Assembly (NCBI RefSeq): GCF_040183065.1
Contig: NC_091125.1
Span: 120,251,621 to 120,315,620 of the forward strand
Length of the DNA: 64,000 nt
Direction of reading: 5' to 3'
Origin: Periplaneta americana
Taxonomy: Eukaryota > Arthropoda > Insecta > Blattodea > Blattidae
A program made the position numbers and the translations under genes. How positions within the stretch are numbered: the stretch's first letter is position 1; every line of letters starts with the position of its first letter. Positions 23,153 through 33,648 of this stretch are shown piece by piece. The notes beneath the pieces are model-generated. The model was not told the DNA's origin. It saw nothing but the letters and a program-made list of their open reading frames with translations, and ran no database searches.

Positions 23153-23763
23153 AATAATAAAATTTATTAAATTGATTGTGTTGCCTATTTAATGTCCCTG
23201 TTGTTAACAATACAAACAGTAAGTACAACAATCTGTATAACAGAAACATTTGAATATCACTTTTTGTCGAAGCCACCTAAGCTATATTTACATTAATTCT
23301 GTTTCCACTACGCACTGAAGCGAATTTCCACTCTCGTGCGCAGTCTTCTACCAAGCCCTGTATTTTAATACAGATTAGTCTAGCCACTGCGTACTCTGAG
23401 TTCGCCGTGGTTTATCGCATAGATGTCTAATTGTACTGTAACTCGTATGAGGTAACCCCTGGCGTAAGCAACCCGCAGCGCATATTCTTTAAGGTCGTTT
23501 TTCCTATTTTATATGGAAAGTTACTGACCTTAGCAGAGCATGCTTGACGTGCAATATCTCCTGGATCTATAGGCTTTGGACACCTATGGTCTAGCATAAC
23601 GAGCCCAACAGGGGAGGCGAACCACCTGATCATACCTATCTACCCTAATAATTGACCTGTATCTAGTTTCGAAATGTTGCAAATGCTAAGATCCAGGACA
23701 CGGTATAATACCCAAAAGCCTAATTCTAATGATAATTACCTTGAAAGCCTAAAAACGCGTATC
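23153..23763. other. No recognisable feature
   Basis: Unassigned sequence. The minus-strand frame at 23427-23633 has no motif. Confidence 0.5.
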
Positions 23764-24024
23764 AAGGGCCAAGTTCAGAAGAGAAACAACTCAAAATTTA
23801 ATTGAGAAACCTGAATTTTAAAACTTCTTGTTGCTGTGAAAAATCCAATTAACACACTTTAATTTGAAACTTTTAACTTAGATAATGTATATAAAACATC
23901 ATTAACGGAATTTGGAGTAATTTCAGTGATCCTGTCATTTTTCACAGAAACATGAAGCTTTAATAGGCAGCTTTATCAAAACTTCAAAATTTGAGTTGTT
24001 TCCCTTTATGAACTGGCTCATCGA
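23764..24024. mobile_element. MITE-3 copy a (about 260 bp palindrome)
   Basis: The inverted ends share gaaacaactcaaaatt and aattttgagttgtttccc, with outer GCCAAGTTCA and TGAACTGGCTC. Internal segments pair as well (gtgaaaaatcc with ggatcctgtcatttttcac). A related copy is at 50062-50309. Both lie next to tcgat-type sequence, but I could not fix a target duplication. Confidence 0.65.
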
Positions 24025-24119
24025 TATAATCTACCCCTAATCGAATCTGGGCCTATATAACCTATATAATTTACCCAATCTAATCTATCTCTCTATTTAT
24101 TAGGCTATACATACAGTTG

Positions 24120-24190
24120 ATTTGTTCTGTCCGTCCGTCTGTCTGTCTGTCCGTCCATGTCTGTCCATCCATCCATCCATCCATCCATCC
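24120..24190 (+). repeat. GTCT/ATCC simple repeat
   Basis: Interrupted (GTCT)n followed by (CATC)n. Confidence 0.9.
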
Positions 24191-25761
24191 CTTTCTCTGT
24201 GTATCAATTTTTATATGTATTGTATATCTGTTTGTTATTTTGCTCATCGTCTACATTTCTTTTATTCTCCGCTTGTCTTCATTTTTTATTAATTTTTTCT
24301 CTTTCCCTACTCTCTCCCTCTTTTCATCTTAATTATGCAATCGATAGATATAAGGAATAGATTAACAGTTTAACTGAGTCCGATTAACTGCTACAGATCA
24401 TGAACTCTTAATCCCACAGCGTGTTGCCAAGGACGGAAGAGTAATGTAAAGCCGGACAGTGGGATCATGGCATCGTCTTCTTCCTTTGTACGCTAAGTAG
24501 GTTAAAATCCAGGGGAAGAAGCTTGCTGGCGGAATCACGTAAAACTGGAGGGCGTACCCAGCGTCTCTTGTACAGTTACACTCCTGGTCCATTAAAACAG
24601 TCAAGTTCAGTCTCTCGGATGCGCACCTGTTCATCCTCTTTCTCTATTTTCTTTTCAACATTTCCTCAATTACGTCCACAATTTGTTCCTTCCTCCAGTT
24701 TTTTTTAGCTGTTTATTTCTTGTCTCATTCCCATCTCTTAAAGTGCGTTTCACTTCTTTTCTTTATTACGCCGTCCTTTATTCAGATTTTTTTTCCATTA
24801 AGAGGCAATGAATAAATCCGGAACTTCTTCTCAATCGAATTACGATGCTTTTATTGCCCTCGTCTTGCTTTTATGTTCATTTCTACGGTCACTGATATCG
24901 TTCTCATGCGGCGCCTGGCTACTTATGTTGCTTGTTAATTCCAACAGTCATTTACCTTGTCGAATTGCCTATAGTGGCTTGTGATAGAGTCTACAATTGT
25001 ATTTGATTGAAAACAAGATATGATTATAAGGGAATTGATTAGAAAATCAGTTTGAAATGAAACAAATGCAATAGACCCCTACTACAGCTATTTTTAATCT
25101 CTGTATATCTACATGTGGGTACAACGACCAACATTATTCTTTTTATTCGCTTTTTTTTTGTCCTACATTAGATCCGCTTTTTCTTCCTAGAAAAATGAGA
25201 CATTTGGTATGTTCTGCAAAGGAACTTTACAATATAACATTTGTTCGAATCAAATTTCTGCACATTTAAAGGACAAAACTAAAATTCTTTCAATCAATTA
25301 TTACCATAATACACTGTTCTCTTAAATTGACTGATCATATTGGGAATTCAATGAGTGGCTTTCCCAAACCACACTATGAAATGTGTCATATAAAACAATT
25401 TTTATCTCGGAAAGGAAGCAAAAACGAGAAAAACTGTATTACAATTTTTTATTTTAAATATCCCAAAGAATAATTCCCTTACATTAACGACATTAGTTGT
25501 CTTACGGTTCAACCTGTATACACTCTATAATTTAACTAATAAAATATACGAATATAGAAACTGGTATCATCTTCATCATGTATGTAGATAGATTGCCAAA
25601 ACTGATGGTGAAATATAAACGCAAAAGATATAGAGAACATGGACCACCAGTAGGTACTAAATCGCAGGAGAGAATATCTACAGAAGAAAGCATAGACCAA
25701 TAAAATTGGCCCAAACATTATTAGTTAAAGAGTAAGCAAAGAAATGTATATAGCCTACATG
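24191..25761. other. No recognisable feature
   Basis: About 1.5 kb of AT-rich sequence with T-runs. The short frames overlap in several readings without motifs. Confidence 0.5.
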
Positions 25762-25993
25762 AGCCGTTCAGAGCAAAAGTGGTGTAAATCAGAATTGGGT
25801 AATGAGGTTTAAAGTAAACATTCTGTAAAATACAGCGCAAAGTAGCAATTAATATGGCCTTTTTACTATCCACTCACTACTAATACTTTAAATAAATTGA
25901 ATATTAATTGCTACTTTGCGCTGTATTTTACAGAATGTTTACTTTAACCCTCATTACCCATTTTTGACTTACACCACTTCTGCTCTGAACGGC
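25762..25993. mobile_element. Hairpin MITE with about 95-bp arms
   Basis: The left arm begins gccgttcagagcaaaagtgg and the right arm is its near-perfect inverse ending gctctgaacggc. The arms share gtaaacattctgtaaaatac and gcgcaaagtagcaattaat. The loop is about 40 bp. It is non-coding and I see no convincing target duplication. The high arm identity suggests a recent insertion. Confidence 0.8.
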
Positions 25994-26382
25994 ATATAAT
26001 TTTTTTTTTAATTTTGTGTTTTCATAATAAGTTCCACAACCACCAATTGTGTCAGAGGAAAAACAATTGTTTGTATCTATCTGCAGTCTTATTAGCGTAG
26101 TAGCCTATGTAGCTAATCGGCAATGTATGCAATGGAGGGGGAAAGAAAGTGGCCACCCTACCCCATTTATCTCCTGGACTGGTTGCCTCGTAAGTGGTGC
26201 TATGTTGATATCACTTGTGAGGTTCAGACCTGTCTTCGGACAGTTGACTAAACAACAACATAACATCTGTTTAAAATTATCTCTAACACTTATAGTCTAA
26301 CCAGTTTATTCCCATCATTAACATTGGAACACAATTACCAAACTCCGACCCAATGCAGCAATGAGAACACAACTTCCATCAT
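25994..26382. other. No recognisable feature
   Basis: Unassigned sequence, with TAGCCTA at 26101-26107. Confidence 0.5.
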
Positions 26383-26640
26383 AAGAATAGAGGAGAAAAA
26401 TTCGCTCAGTCGCCGGAGATTGAACCCGGGTCCTTGGATCTACGTATCAAGTGCCTAACCACTGAGCTACGCCGAAGTTCAATCCACAGCTCCTCTAGTG
26501 TTTTTCCCTTTGTGACCTGACTCAAAGTTTGATATATATGTTGACATATTAAGTCAGCTGCCATTATACAAGAAGAGCACTCAACTGAGTGACTTGGTGG
26601 CCGGGATTCCACAGTACTATGCACTGTTGGGCGAAGAATC
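26383..26640 (-). mobile_element. SINE-C copy 1
   Basis: On the minus strand the head (26478-26410) carries box A (ggcgtagctcagtggttagg) and box B (gggttcaatctcc, decayed). The tail is gaatttttctcc. An upstream non-tRNA domain runs to about 26640. It aligns with SINE-C copy 2 (26940-27150) through ggattgaacttcgg and the upstream gtcaacata segment. Confidence 0.75.
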
Positions 26641-26696
26641 TATCTAAAGATTAATTTTTGGTCCTACAGAATATATCTGTCATGGAAACATGATTA

Positions 26697-26923
26697 AATG
26701 TTACGTTTTATTTAACAACGCTAGCAACTGCCGAAGTTACCTCAGCGTCGCCGTTGTGCCGGAATTTTGTTCCGCTGGAGTTCTTTTACATGCCAGTAAA
26801 TCTACTGACATGAGCCTGTCCCATTTAAGCACACTTAAATGTCATCGACCTGGTCCGGGATCGAATCCGCAACCTCGGGCATAGAAGGCCAGCGCTATAC
26901 CAACTGCGCCGACGAGGCCGACT
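26697..26923 (-). mobile_element. SINE-B copy 1
   Basis: The minus-strand head has box A (gcgcagttggtatagcgc) and box B (ggatcgaatccgc on the plus strand, partly decayed). The tail is tagcgttgttaaataaaac. It is flanked by an imperfect duplication, ggaaacatgatta (26684-26696) and ggtaacaatgatta (26924-26937). A second copy lies at 37389-37609. Confidence 0.75.
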
Positions 26924-26939
26924 GGTAACAATGATTATT

Positions 26940-27150
26940 AGAGGAGAAAATGTATAGGCTAATGGCAGTTGACTTATTATGTCAACATACATGTCAAACT
27001 TGGAGTCCGGCCACAAAGGAAAAAACACTAGAGGAGAGGGATTCGATCCGATGCTGTGGATTGAACTTCGGCGTAGCTCAGTGGTTAGAGCACTTGGTAT
27101 GTAGATCCAAGAATCCGGGTTCGATCCTCTGCGCCGGAGCGAATTTTTCT
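26940..27150 (+). mobile_element. SINE-C copy 2
   Basis: The head (27069-27140) has box A (gtagctcagtggttagagc) and box B (gggttcgatcctc), then gaatttttctcc. A 130-bp upstream domain is shared with copy 1. Relative to copy 1 it carries a 5-nt GGCTA insertion at 26955-26961. Confidence 0.8.
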
Positions 27151-27220
27151 CCTTTAATAATCATTGTTACCATAATAGATATATTCTGTAGGACCAAAAA
27201 TTAATCTTTACGTAGTTCCA

Positions 27221-27410
27221 TCACAGTCTAGTATATAGTCTACAGTCGCGAAGCTCAATACGTAGTAAATATGCAAACATTAGATAGTTGCTTACCACTA
27301 GGATCGCTAATATCGCCTCATTACAGGCAATGCAAAATAGAACCGTCACAGTCTACTGTTTCTAGCACCCTCAAAACTCAAGCTTTGTGACTGTATATAG
27401 TAAACTGTGG
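27221..27410 (+). mobile_element. MITE-1 copy c (190 bp)
   Basis: Same family as 6689-6876. The first base has mutated (TCACAGTCTAG). It is flanked by a perfect 5-bp duplication TTCCA (27216-27220, 27411-27415). Confidence 0.85.
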
Positions 27411-27415
27411 TTCCA

Positions 27416-28770
27416 TCATAAGAGTTAAACCTCCCTGGCCAAACTTCAATCTTTTCTGAAAAATCCACTGTTACGGCCGGCCTCCTTTAGAGCATGGCTC
27501 CCTTTGTTTACGTCAGGGACATTCTGATGTGACATGAAAACCTCAGATTAAATATTCCACCAAGTTACGGCGGCTCCACTCTGAGAGAGGCTTGTTGAAC
27601 AAGGACAGAGTTTATTGTAAGTAGTGGGTAATGCATCTCCCAGTCCCCGTGGCATCGGCACCGATTCTGAAGTCCTCCCCTGCATGAATTATTGGAAATG
27701 GACGTGATCCCATTTATCATGAAACATGCGCCGAGAGGCTCTGTCTCGAATTCCTAAACATGAAGAATCTGATAAGTAGAGAGAGACCCGGGGGTCAAAG
27801 TTGAATTAAGCGATGCACGGCTATGCGCGTGGTGGTGTTAATTTGGGTCCGTTATACGGCAGGTTGTCCGGTATTGTTCCTCTCACAAGTGGGGCATTAG
27901 CATGGGCGGGCGTAAAGCCGCATCTGCCCTTCTACTTCCTTCGGTCTTGCTTGACGTGGGACGGTGCCTGAGAAAGGAAACTTATTAGTGATTCGGGTCG
28001 TTGGATCAGGGAGGAGCGGTCGCAGCGGCGTTTATGTGTAAATCCGTGGGGAGCAATGGTTATCAATGGTTCACTAAAGACGGAGACTGACTTCCTCTCA
28101 CGTGGAGCCGTGTTTCTCATAAGCGGGCTTAGGATCCGGGACACTTTAGCAACCAATGTACGCACAACTTGACTATAGAGTTCCTTGAACATAGTAGACA
28201 GACATACTGTGAATGTAAACAACGACGTCAATGTGCTGCGTTATATTCTACTGTTAATAGTACAATCTAGTGACGGTTGAAAATGAAGTAGGATGCATAC
28301 CTCACAAGTTTCCATGTCCCTCGGCGACATTGAAGTCGTTAAAGTTACTATGAACAACCATGTAGTACATATTTGCAACTAATTCGAAAAAAACTGTTCC
28401 CTATTAATTGAAAATGCACTGTGATGGCCTGAGTTCGTTTCGTAGGGAGAGACGAAAGAATACTGTACATCTGATCACGAACCGTATTGTACACTGACGC
28501 ACTGCGCCGCCTCACTCCACATACTCCTTTGCACTTCACTTCATTCTTAAGTTGTTTCGGATCCTAAGCCTGCTCATAAACTTCCAACGATGGTACCTTT
28601 TAACCATTCAGATTCCTTTATTGTTTTTTTTTTAATTTTGGCACTTGAAAGGAGAGAAACAAAGAATTATTATTATCATCATCATCATCTTCATCACGGC
28701 ATAAGCCTTGTGGCTCGTTCCGTCTTCAAGAAAACTGATCCGACCATCTCATCCGTGGCCTGCCGACATT
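27416..28770. other. GC-richer unassigned region
   Basis: About 27470-28200 is more GC-rich than its neighbours. It has a 99-codon minus-strand frame (27932-28231), rich in Ser and Arg, without a domain I recognise. There is no splice-site logic I can defend. It could be a decayed element or unannotated host exon material. Confidence 0.3.
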
Positions 28771-28774
28771 TCTT

Positions 28775-28775
28775 C

Positions 28776-28831
<56 letters not shown>

Positions 28832-28845
28832 TTTTTTTTTGCATA
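28775..28845 (+). repeat. (TTA)n microsatellite
   Basis: About 23 units with minor T-run interruptions. Confidence 0.95.
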
Positions 28846-28903
28846 TCCTTGTAAGTCACAAACGTTCTACTTCAATCTAACCTGGCAAACTGTATTTCAC
28901 GTA

Positions 28904-29082
28904 GGGCCGTATTAATAGACATTCTTAGCGCGGGCTTCCGGTTGATGATCAGCGAACTAACGTTTTTCGTATTCATAAACCATATGATATGATATGAATC
29001 CTGTACAAGTAACCAGTCGATAGCCGGGACTAGTTTAGCACACTCGTAGCGTGGGCTAGCGAAATGTCTATGAATAGCACCC
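28904..29082. mobile_element. MITE-4 (179 bp), TA-flanked
   Basis: The ends pair through GGGCCGTATTAATAGACATT and GGGTGCTATTCATAGACATT (complement). TA lies on both sides (28902-28903, 29083-29084). The inner sequence gcgcgggct and gtgggctagcg also pairs. It is non-coding. Confidence 0.75.
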
Positions 29083-29318
29083 TATGCGATTTAGGAAATT
29101 TTTAAGACATTTTAAAATTATAACCATATTTTAGTTGGTCATTTTCCTATTGGAGATTCTTGGAACACAGAACAATTATTGGAGACCAAGTTTGTCATAA
29201 TTGAAACTATATTTGTAATTTCGTTTCGATGATTGTATCTTGTGATATATTTCTTGCTCATTTTTTGAAGATTTTAATAAAAAATTAACAATGAAGAGTA
29301 CCAAGAAAAATGAATATA

Positions 29319-29319
29319 G

Positions 29320-29357
<38 letters not shown>
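29319..29357 (+). repeat. (TTA)n microsatellite
   Basis: Thirteen units, slightly interrupted. Confidence 0.9.
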
Positions 29358-29369
<12 letters not shown>

Positions 29370-29655
29370 TAATTCTGCTCAGAATTTCTAGTAATCCTTT
29401 TTTACGAAGTGACTTCTAATGCTATAGTATCAATCACAAAACAGTGTAGAATATGAAATTATAAATTAAATTTACACATTGAAGTAATTTATTTTAAACA
29501 TAATATAAATACATATTTTAACTCTTAGCATTACATTTAGTCTACATATTTTAATAGGGGGCCTATGCTTATAACAGGTTGTATCTTTCCAGATTATTCA
29601 TTAGAACGAATCTTTTATGTCCTTATTTTGGCAAACAAATAATAAATGTAGACCT

Positions 29656-29970
29656 GAACTTGTAACAGCTCAGGACAGTGAAAGCGTCGTCGATGACAGA
29701 TTAACAACCAGTAATCTCTTGTCGCCTCGAACCTCAGACAGAACTCCCTGTAATGTTTACCTTTGGGGGAATATTAAAGATAAAGTGCACATAAAAAAAT
29801 TCCTATAAACTGAGACAGCCGCAGGAAAACATACGCCGAGAAATTCACTCCGTAACAAGTGACGAATTTTACAGCGCAATACATAATTTGCTATGCATAG
29901 GCTATGTAAAAAAATGTGGAGTTATCGGAGATCAGCATTTCAACACAACCTTTGAGGCTGACGAGTGCTA
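29656..29970 (+). pseudogene. Transposase C-terminal remnant (Tc1/mariner type)
   Basis: The frame reads LSPRTSDRTPCNVYLWGNIK, matching the usual SPDLTPCDFYLWGNLK region with the catalytic Asp replaced by Asn. After a frame change it reads REIHSVTSDEFYSAIHN and GDQHFNTTF, the usual C-terminal end. It is inactive and lacks the N-terminal two thirds. Confidence 0.65.
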
Positions 29971-30421
29971 TTAAATAAAGTTACATATAGTACAATATCT
30001 TATTTTAATATTACAAGAAGTGGTAATAGATTATTTTCCAGCTATCTTACGGCTGCATGATGGAAGTCGTTAGCGCAGTTATGGTCAATTAAAAGTGCTG
30101 CTATACCTCTAAATTTTTAAATGGAACGCATTATACAGGATGTAGACGATATAAACTGCCAAAATCATATTATATATACTGTATTACTGTCGGTCTGTTG
30201 AATAAAATGTCTAGTGAAATTGAATTATTTGTTACAATTTCCATTTTTTAATTTGTAAAACACAATGTTTTTAGGATTAATAGTAGTCTAATATTTGTTT
30301 ACATTTCGACTGAACGTGAATGCCATTGCCAATGACCTTGCGCCCAACACATAGGCCTACTAGTACACAACAGAGACGTAACAGAGTAACAAACGACAGC
30401 TTCAGCTTACGTATTGGGCAG
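29971..30421. other. No recognisable feature
   Basis: Unassigned sequence. TAGGCCTA lies at 30352-30359. Confidence 0.5.
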
Positions 30422-30433
30422 AGTAAATTACTG

Positions 30434-31153
30434 CAAATCTAGTCTTTCAGGTAAAGCTCCCTGTAAAGCAGATTTGAATAATTTCAAGGAAAAATTGTTC
30501 CGGGGCCGGGTATCGATCCCGGGACCTCTGGTTGAAAATACCAGCGCTCTGCCAACTGAGCTACCCGGGAACTCCACCCGACACCGTCTCAACTTTTCCC
30601 TTTATATCCACACAACTCGCGTGGGCTGACGAAACCCAGAGACCCACATCGAGTGCACACAATCTCTGTGTGACTTGGAATTGTGGTTTTCTGTTAACGT
30701 ACACAGTAACGTATATATTATGCAAATCTAGTCTTTCAGGTAAAGTTCCCTGTAAAGCAGATTTGAATAATTTCAAGGAAAAATTGTTACGTTGTACGCT
30801 GGTACGTTTAACCAGAGGTCCCGGGATCGATACCCGGCCCCGGAACAATTTTTCCTTGAAATTATTCAAATCTGCTTTACAGGGAGCTTTACCTGAAAGA
30901 CTAGATTTGCATAATACGTCACTGTGTACGTTAACAGAAAACCACAATTCCAAATCACACAGATTGTGTGCTCTCGATGTGGGTCTCTGGCGTTTCGTCA
31001 GCCCACGCGAGTTGTGTGGATATAAAGGGAAAAGTTGAGACGATGTCGGGTGGAGTTCCCGGGTAGCTCAGTTGGCAGAGCGCTGGTACGTTCAACCAGA
31101 GGTCCCGGGATCGATACCCGGCCGCGGAACAATTTTTCCTTGGAATTATTCAA
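30434..31153. mobile_element. SINE-D palindrome: inverted dimer with 12-bp target duplication
   Basis: Order: full minus copy (30434-30714), minus tail only (30715-30788), plus 3' half of a head with tail (30789-30915), plus full copy with shortened tail (30916-31153). Heads carry box A (gggtagctcagttggcagag) and box B (gggatcgatacccgg); tails read aacaatttttccttgaaatt. The imperfect palindrome is centred near 30816. The direct repeat agtaaattactg (30422-30433, 31154-31165) borders the whole block, so it entered as one unit. Confidence 0.85.
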
Positions 31154-31335
31154 AGTAAATTACTGTTTATTCTCATTTTTAAAAACGTTAAACTGAAAAG
31201 AAAAATATTTCTTTTCTGGAAATATATTGATAATTACAGAAAAAAAAAAAAACATTATTTGAATTTCTTCTTCAGTTATTTATGCTCTACCAAAAGTATT
31301 TTTTCGGCAGATTATATCGATAACACTCTGTATTT

Positions 31336-32322
31336 TTAGATAAATTTCTGTCAGATGCGTTTCCAATTCACTGTGGGCTAAAGCAAGGAGATGCACTATC
31401 ACCATTACTTTTTAACTTTGCTCTAGAGTATGCCATTAGGAAAGTCCAGGATAACAGAGAGGGTTTTGGAATTAAACGGGTTACATCAGCTGCTTGTCTA
31501 TGTGGATGACGTGAATATGTTAGGAGAAAATCCACAAACGATTAGGGAAAACACGGGAATTTTACTTGAAGCAAGTAAAGAGATAGGTTTGGAAGTAAAT
31601 CCCGAAAAGACAAAGTATATGATTATGTCTCGTGAAGAGAATATTGCACGAAATGGAAATATAAAAATTGTAAATTTATCTTCTGAAGAGGTGGAAAAAT
31701 TGAAATACCTGGGAGCAACAGTAACAAATATAAATGATACTCGGGAGGAAATTAAACACAGAATAAATATGGGAAATGCGTGTTATTATTCGGTTGAGAA
31801 GATTTTATCATCCAGTCTGCTGTCAAAAAATCTGAAAGTTAGAATTTTTAAAACAGTTATATTACCGGTTGTTCTTTATGGTTGTGAAACTTAGACTCTC
31901 ACTTTGAGAGAGGAACATAGGTTAAGGGTGTTTGAGAATAAGGCGCTTAGGAAAATATTTGGGGCTAAAAGGGATGAAGTTACAGGAGAATGGAGAAAGT
32001 TACACAACGCAGAACTGCACGCATTGTATTCTTCACCTGACATGATTAGGAACATTAAATCCAGACGTTTGAGATGGGCAGGGCATGTAGCACGTATGGG
32101 CGAATCCAGAAATGCATATAGAGTGTTAGTTGGGAGGCCGGAGGGAAAAAGACCTTTGGGGAGGCCGAGACGTAGATGTGAAGATAATATTAAAATAGAT
32201 TTGAGGGAGGTGGGATATGATGATAAAGACTGGATTAATAATCTTGCTAGGATAGGGACCAATGGCGGGCTTATGTGAGGTAGGCAAAGAACCTCCGGGT
32301 TCCTTAAAAGCCGGTAAGTAAG
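31336..32322 (+). pseudogene. LINE-A copy 3, 5'-truncated, with target duplication
   Basis: RT starts at FPIHCGLKQGDALSPLLF (motif B). A frameshift near 31480 follows, then [13 protein letters not shown] (motif C, usual YADD here YVDD), [16 protein letters not shown], the thumb and YGCET. A TGG to TAG stop at 31892-31894 comes next. The C-terminal 124 codons (31904-32278) are LREEHRLRVFEN, WAGHVARMGESRNAYRVLVG, then GRPRRRCEDNIK. The 3' end is ccttaaaagccggtaagtaag. The repeat taacactctntattt (31321-31335, 32323-32337) borders it. This is the least damaged LINE-A copy here, yet inactive. Confidence 0.9.
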
Positions 32323-32337
32323 TAACACTCTTTATTT

Positions 32338-33578
32338 CTCGGATGATAGAATCTGCAAGAAATACCGACATTTTTACGTACGAATTCTCAATACACATTG
32401 AAAAGTTCAAAATGTTCTTCTGAATTAGCAATTAGTTTTTCAGTTCGATTTTTATTTAAGTATAGTCTAATTACTTATTACGCCGTGAAAATGTTTGTCA
32501 GATTCTTTAAGGTTGGGGAAAATGGAGGATAACGTAGCCTATGATGATTTGGAGTTGGATGGCTTGAGATACAATTTAGCCATGAAACTAGTCTTTGTTA
32601 CTTACGACCTCGTTATTTACATTTATATATAAGGCAATCCGATTGTTTTATTTAATGTTTGTTTCAAGAGGCAGAACACTAACTTATTTAGGGTGCCCAA
32701 AAGCAACACTTTATAAAATTGCGTAATGTGGAACTTCTAAATTTATAGACACTGGAACAAGATCATAAATCACCGCCCCCACTACACTCAGTTGTTCAGG
32801 GTTGATTCTACGGCCAATTCCTTGGTCTTTTGGCTGCATTTTAATAGGTGATATCATTCACGAGAGATATTATTGCACTTGAACTTGACTGGTAGGCTAC
32901 ACAGCGATGGAGTTTGTCACAGTGGTGTATTAGTTCTCGTGTTAGCATTATTTCGAAGATTCCCAAAACCAGAATCGGTCAAGGTCGACATATTTTTATG
33001 GGCGATAATAGATAGAAACTAATAAAGAAAAGGTTTGTGTCGTGGAAGTCACATATGCTTTCTTATACGTTTTTGATGTTTCGCAACAATTAAGTTGTTC
33101 ATGTGCCGATGATATTTCCGTTTGTAGTCTGAATTAATGTTCGGTTGGAGGCATAATTATGTAGCAAATAGAAGAAATAGGTACAGTACGAGAAAGTCGA
33201 GATGAAAAAGAGAACATTTCCAACGTTTTGACATGTAATACTTACTCTGACGTCACGAGTATCCTGGAAACAGAACTTCGTACCTCATGGTTTCCCACTT
33301 GGTCCGTCTCGCTCATTTCTCTATTTAATATACTACGACATCTTCCATAGACTACATTATTCATGGAAATATTGCATATTCTGGTTGTTACATGTAGGCA
33401 TATGTACATGAATATCAAATAGGCCTGTAATCAGTGGCGGCTCGTGATAAAATATTGTGTTCACAATTTTGTGTTCCAAAATCGAAGAGAATTTGAAATC
33501 GTACGTTTTTAGCCTAATATGAAATGTCATGATTCCAATGTTTCACTGTCGAAAAAACCGTATATGAATTCAAAGCAA
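32338..33578. other. No recognisable feature
   Basis: About 1.2 kb of unassigned AT-rich sequence. TAGCCTA at 32535, TAGGCTA at 32893 and TAGCCTA at 33510. Confidence 0.5.
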
Positions 33579-33579
33579 C

Positions 33580-33646
<67 letters not shown>
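33579..33646 (+). repeat. (AAT)n microsatellite
   Basis: About 22 perfect units. Confidence 0.97.

Positions 33647-33648
<2 letters not shown>

Larger units (their letters stand above)
26647..27208. mobile_element. TA-flanked long-TIR element holding two SINEs
   Basis: The ends AAGATTAATTTTTGGTCC and their inverse are bordered by TA (26645-26646, 27209-27210). The inverted arms extend about 60 bp through cagaatatatct and ggtaacaatgatta. SINE-B lies within the left arm and SINE-C copy 2 in the loop. Without the SINEs this is a short Tc1/mariner-type MITE. Confidence 0.7.

Noticed and set aside
27069..27140. Possible functional tRNA gene
   Set aside because: Box A and B are good, but a SINE body is attached on both sides, a second copy exists in inverse, and a clean acceptor stem is lacking.
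28590..28880. 96-codon frame with a Tyr run
   Set aside because: The Tyr run is the (TTA)n microsatellite.
30532..31038. 168-codon plus-strand and 130-codon minus-strand frames
   Set aside because: Both run through the SINE-D palindrome and repeat the same SINE-tail translation (KSSLSGK, ADLNNFKEKL).
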